A DNA stretch of 64,000 nt from JACMLX01 sp040384325 (GTDB lineage: Bacteria > Gemmatimonadota > Gemmatimonadetes > Gemmatimonadales > Gemmatimonadaceae), in assembly GCA_040384325.1 (NCBI GenBank), contig JAZKJL010000001.1, forward strand, positions 186,001-250,000, read 5' to 3'. Both the position numbers and the translations under genes were made by a program. The stretch's first letter is position 1, and every line of letters starts with the position of its first letter. This document shows positions 60,816 to 64,000 of this stretch, in pieces. The notes beneath the pieces are model-generated. The model saw only the letters and a program-made list of their open reading frames with translations, had not been told where the DNA came from and did no database searches.

Positions 60816-63591
60816 GCGCGGAACCGACGGTGCGCAGCGCGCTGGTGACCAGCGCCGGTGGCAGGTGCGCGCGGCCCTGCATGTGCCAGTCGCGCGAATG
60901 CGTCACGCGAGGCAGCGCCGCAGTGCCGGGCACGTAGGGCACGAAGCGCCCGTCCTCGAACACCTGCATCACCCCGGTCTGCGGATCACACGAGACCAGC
61001 TGCACCCACTCGTTCACTGCCAGCTCGGCGACCTCGGCGTTCCGTCCGGCGACTGTCAGGATGGCTTCCGGCGTCGCATCCACGATCAGCAGCAGGCGCA
61101 TCGGCTCGTGGATCTCCACCATCTGCAACGGCAAGCCGGTCCGCAGGTCGCTCTGGTGGCCGGCCATCACGCCGACCAGTCCGGTCACGTTGTGCGGCAG
61201 CTTGGTGCCGCACCCGAACCGCTCGTTGTCCACCGACGAGAAGTAGTACTCGAGGCTGATGCCGGCACCCACCGGGCCCACCGCCGAGAGGATGCGCGTC
61301 AGGATCGCCGCATCGACGTCGGTGGTCGGGTCGTAGCTCACCAGGAAGGCGCGCCGATCGTAGTGCACGCCGCGACTGATGCGCCGGCGACCCACGATGC
61401 AGATCGCGTTGGTGCAGTGCCCGTATTCGGGACGCGGCTGTGCGAGGTGCGATGCGCGCCCCTGCACGTGCCGCAACGCATCGTCGGGGGAAATGTCGAG
61501 TGGCGCATTCTCGAACCGTCGGCACCGCTCGGCGGCACTCTCGCGACGGGCGGCATCGAGTGCGTCATGTGCGCGCTGGAATGCGCTGGCGTGCGACACC
61601 GGCATCGCCTCCAGGTCGTACAGCGTCACCGCATCGTCGGCGGTGTCGTGCAGTCCACCGATGAACCAGGTGTCATCGGGAATGACGAGGCCCTGGCCAC
61701 GCAGCGCCTCGCGCACCGCCGGCGTGTTCGCCATCTCGGCGAACAGCCGCGCGTTGCCGCCGCCACGCCGTCCGCCGCAGGCGCCGCAGTCGTGCGCCGA
61801 CTCGTGCGGGTTGTTGAGGCTCGTCGATCCGTGGCCGAGGATCAGCACCACCGGCGCGAACTGCCGCACCATGCCGATGGCGCGCAGCACGCTGCCGACA
61901 CGATCCACCGCCTCGTCGAGTGTGAAGCCGACGAACTTGCCCCGCGTCGAGCGGGTGTCGGCATCCGGCGCACGGAGGGCGGAGAGTCGGGTGTCGGGCC
62001 GTGGCGCGAAGCGCTCGCGCGCCGTGTCGGCCGCCGCCAACGAGGTGCGGGGTGCGACCACGCGCGAGAGCGCCAGTGCGGCGGCCACGGGTCCGAGCAG
62101 GAACGAAAGACCGGCGCCACCGCTGAGCGTGCGTGACTGGCGATGCACCATGCGCGAGGCGGCACGCCAGCGATCGCGCAATCCGCTGCGGCGCAAGTGC
62201 CAGTGCTGCGCTGCGGGCTGCGCCGATTCGTGGACCTCGTGCGCCGGCGTGATCACGACCGGGCAATGGGCGGCCGGCGTGTCGTCGTAAAGGCCCATGT
62301 AGTCGATGGCGACACCAAAAAATCCGGCCACGCCGAAGGTTTCGAAGTCGGGACTGCGTTCTTCCAGCGCGCGACGGATCGACTCCTCGCGCTCATCGAT
62401 GCAGAACACGAACTGCGCCGCTGGCCGGTCGATGGAGACCGGCACCATCTCCGGGCGCACCGTATGCAGCGCGTCGAGGATCTGGCGGCGGTAGCGTCGT
62501 TCGAACGCCTCGTGGAAGATGCGGCGCCGCATGAGGCGCGGGCAGGCGAGCAGCGCAGCGTCGAACGCCGCCAGGCTCACATCGTCGAGGTCGCGCAGCG
62601 CGTCGGGTGTCAGTCCGGCGCTGGCGGCGATGCCGGCCAGCAACCATGCGGCGCCGTTGAGCGATCGTGTGTGTGGTGCTGCGGCGCGCTCGCGCAATGC
62701 CGACCAGTCGCTGGGGAGTGCTGCGGCGCGGCAGGCGGCTTCGGTGGCGCGCCGTTCGTGGAGCAGGCGCACCGCCAGCAGGTCCGCAAGTGTCACCACC
62801 CCTGGTCCTTCCACTTCTTCGGGGTGCCGCTCGAGGCGCGAGAACATGCCGGTCCATCCCGGCAGTGCGAGCGCGGTGGCCAACAGGTACGCCTCGGTGT
62901 CGGTCTCGCCGACACCGAGGGCTGTAAGGGAGGTGGCGATCACGTCGTGCGCCGTGCGCGGTGACGTGAGGAGCGCCAGCATGTCGTTCCGCACGCCGGG
63001 GCAGGCTCGTGGTTCTGCCGATCCGTCGGCGTACAGGTGGCTCACCGCCGCCAGGAAGCCGTGCTCGCGGTGCGGCAGCTCGCTCATCGCCTGGCCATGG
63101 TCGAGGAACACGGCGCACAGGCGCACCAGCTCTCCATGCACGGCGATGTCGGTGTCGTCGGCGCCCAGCGTCACCAGCGCGTCACGATGCCGCAGGGGCG
63201 GCGGCATCGGCTGCGGCAACCGCGTGGCCGAACGCGTCAGCCGGGCCAGCGCCGCCTCGAGGTGTTCGCCGCCATGGAGCGGCGTCGTGTGGTGCAGGTG
63301 CCGGTACGCGACGCCGGCGTCGTCATCCTCGTCGATCACGTCACGCAGCAATGCGCGCTGGAACGCGAGCGTGGTGAGACCAAGCGCGGCTGGCTGCTCG
63401 GCCTGCGGACCAAGGGTACGCCGCAGCGCCGCGTCTACGTCCTCGTCCTCGATGCGACCGCGGCGCCAGTGTTCGCGGAACTCGTGCAGGTCCAGGTACG
63501 GGCGCGCGGCCAGCAGTGCCGCACCCGCCTGCACCCCCTCGTGAAAGGGGAGGTGCTGGAAGGCGTGCAACGTGTTGTGGTGCACGAACAC
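60808..63591 (-). CDS. dabA: DabA, DUF2309 inorganic-carbon transport subunit
   Basis: 927 residues from GTG 63591. The zinc site of DabA is intact: Cys397 and Asp399 in 'FVFCIDEREESIRRAL', His587 in 'LILGHGSTSLNNP' and Cys602 in 'HDCGACGGRRGGGNARLFAEM'. The H-to-C spacing of 15 is the same as in Halothiobacillus DabA (His524, Cys539). It acts as a beta-carbonic-anhydrase-like, membrane-coupled unidirectional hydratase giving cytosolic bicarbonate. The real N-terminus probably extends to about 63690: the open frame encodes 'RAVARAHGILPDQGPIGV', which looks like the family N-terminus, but has no ATG, GTG or TTG; an ATT at 63690-63688 overlaps the SulP stop. Confidence 0.92.
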   Translation of the reverse strand: MFVHHNTLHAFQHLPFHEGVQAGAALLAARPYLDLHEFREHWRRGRIEDEDVDAALRRTLGPQAEQPAALGLTTLAFQRALLRDVIDEDDDAGVAYRHLHHTTPLHGGEHLEAALARLTRSATRLPQPMPPPLRHRDALVTLGADDTDIAVHGELVRLCAVFLDHGQAMSELPHREHGFLAAVSHLYADGSAEPRACPGVRNDMLALLTSPRTAHDVIATSLTALGVGETDTEAYLLATALALPGWTGMFSRLERHPEEVEGPGVVTLADLLAVRLLHERRATEAACRAAALPSDWSALRERAAAPHTRSLNGAAWLLAGIAASAGLTPDALRDLDDVSLAAFDAALLACPRLMRRRIFHEAFERRYRRQILDALHTVRPEMVPVSIDRPAAQFVFCIDEREESIRRALEERSPDFETFGVAGFFGVAIDYMGLYDDTPAAHCPVVITPAHEVHESAQPAAQHWHLRRSGLRDRWRAASRMVHRQSRTLSGGAGLSFLLGPVAAALALSRVVAPRTSLAAADTARERFAPRPDTRLSALRAPDADTRSTRGKFVGFTLDEAVDRVGSVLRAIGMVRQFAPVVLILGHGSTSLNNPHESAHDCGACGGRRGGGNARLFAEMANTPAVREALRGQGLVIPDDTWFIGGLHDTADDAVTLYDLEAMPVSHASAFQRAHDALDAARRESAAERCRRFENAPLDISPDDALRHVQGRASHLAQPRPEYGHCTNAICIVGRRRISRGVHYDRRAFLVSYDPTTDVDAAILTRILSAVGPVGAGISLEYYFSSVDNERFGCGTKLPHNVTGLVGVMAGHQSDLRTGLPLQMVEIHEPMRLLLIVDATPEAILTVAGRNAEVAELAVNEWVQLVSCDPQTGVMQVFEDGRFVPYVPGTAALPRVTHSRDWHMQGRAHLPPALVTSALRTVGSAHG

Positions 63592-63685
63592 ACCGATCGG
63601 GCCCTGATCGGGCAGGATGCCGTGCGCACGCGCGACGGCACGGGCGATCGGCGTGCCGGCAGTATCGATGCCGGCGTGGGGATCG

Positions 63686-64000
63686 TTAATGCCCGCCGCC
63701 CGGCTTGGCGCCGGTGAGGTCGATGCCGCGCAACTGCACCTTCACGTCGCGATCGTCGGCGTTGGCCACGAACTCGGCCAGCACCTCCTTCACGTCGTGA
63801 TCCACGAACTCGCCGCTGGCATCGATCACCACCCGGTCGCCGTCCTTCACCGTGTCGAGCATCCCCACCAGCGCCGGCTTGGAGATGAACGTGCCGTCGC
63901 GGCGGAAGCGCAGCAGGCGCGTGCCATCCGGCTCGTGCGCATCGACGATCGCGCCGCTCGAGTTCTGCCGCAGCACGAAGAAGATGCCGATCACGATACC
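63686..64000 (-). CDS. SulP-family anion transporter, C-terminal part (cut by window end)
   Basis: Only the last ~104 residues are in the window; the frame stays open past 64000. It begins in the end of a membrane helix ('GIVIGIFFVLRQN') and continues into a cytosolic STAS-like domain ('DGDRVVIDASGEFVDHDVKEVLAEFVANADDRDVKVQLRGID'). This combination is typical of SulP transporters, which import bicarbonate, sulfate or other anions; SulP genes next to dabA are usually considered bicarbonate transporters. Its TAA stop (63688-63686) lies within the probable N-terminal coding of dabA, so the genes overlap or abut. Confidence 0.75.
   Translation of the reverse strand, partial: GIVIGIFFVLRQNSSGAIVDAHEPDGTRLLRFRRDGTFISKPALVGMLDTVKDGDRVVIDASGEFVDHDVKEVLAEFVANADDRDVKVQLRGIDLTGAKPGGGH

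Overview
High-GC chromosomal window from a Gram-negative heterotroph, most likely a member of the Gemmatimonadota (Gemmatimonas/Gemmatirosa-like). This rests on the SusC/RagA plus SusD pair, the MoxR-DUF58-BatA-DUF4175-DUF4159 operon, the DUF4331 proteins, many signal peptides ending in A-x-A-Q, and an unusually dense set of hybrid histidine kinases with the 'AHDFNNLL' H-box. The taxonomic call is inference from gene content. No rRNA, tRNA, CRISPR array, phage or complete insertion sequence was seen.

Layout. 1-12058 (+): an operon with a caspase/C13-like protein lacking its cysteine, a TPR-metallopeptidase, a DUF4159 protein, a MoxR ATPase, a DUF58 protein, a BatA-like membrane VWA protein and a very large DUF4175 protein. 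12237-15682 (+): a three-gene signalling module (small helical protein, double-domain KaiC-like ATPase, GGDEF-histidine kinase fusion). 15772-18103: a metallo-beta-lactamase-fold hydrolase, an HNH nuclease and an ROK sugar kinase. 18262-20954: a divergent receiver protein and membrane histidine kinase. 21354-25872 (+): SusC/SusD outer-membrane uptake pair. 25971-28721 (-): TPR protein and a DUF4331 unit split over two genes. 28862-32370 (+): PQQ-type quinoprotein dehydrogenase and an Ig/cadherin-like secreted protein. 32388-40122 (-): three hybrid kinases in tandem, one carrying a plant-type ethylene-receptor sensor domain. 40359-43609: DUF1080 hydrolase facing a gluconate-dehydrogenase-subunit-3/GMC oxidoreductase pair, which looks like a 3-keto-glycoside module. 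43810-45708 (+): ABC exporter. 45709-46184: a repeat-rich gap holding a MITE-like inverted repeat. 46185-48124 (-): BlaR1-like M56 peptidase and BlaI repressor with a visible operator/promoter. 48476-51271 (+): two unrecognised genes, the second ending in a HEPN-like RNase motif. 51343-64000 (-): outer-membrane protein, PEP carboxylase, hybrid kinase plus RsbQ-type hydrolase, two NuoL/M-like membrane proteins, DabA, and the C-terminus of a SulP transporter.

How the parts may work together. The right-hand block looks like a bicarbonate/CO2 supply line: SulP, DabA and DabB could deliver inorganic carbon that PEP carboxylase fixes into oxaloacetate. The centre is a periplasmic carbohydrate acquisition and oxidation zone (SusC/D, quinoprotein, DUF1080, GMC/GSU3, ROK kinase). 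Sensory proteins lie among these blocks. Two resemble plant hormone receptors: an ETR1-type ethylene-binding domain on a hybrid kinase, and an RsbQ hydrolase (same family as KAI2/D14) directly upstream of a PAS-containing hybrid kinase. These, the KaiC/GGDEF-kinase module and the HEPN pair are the strongest leads for undescribed biology.
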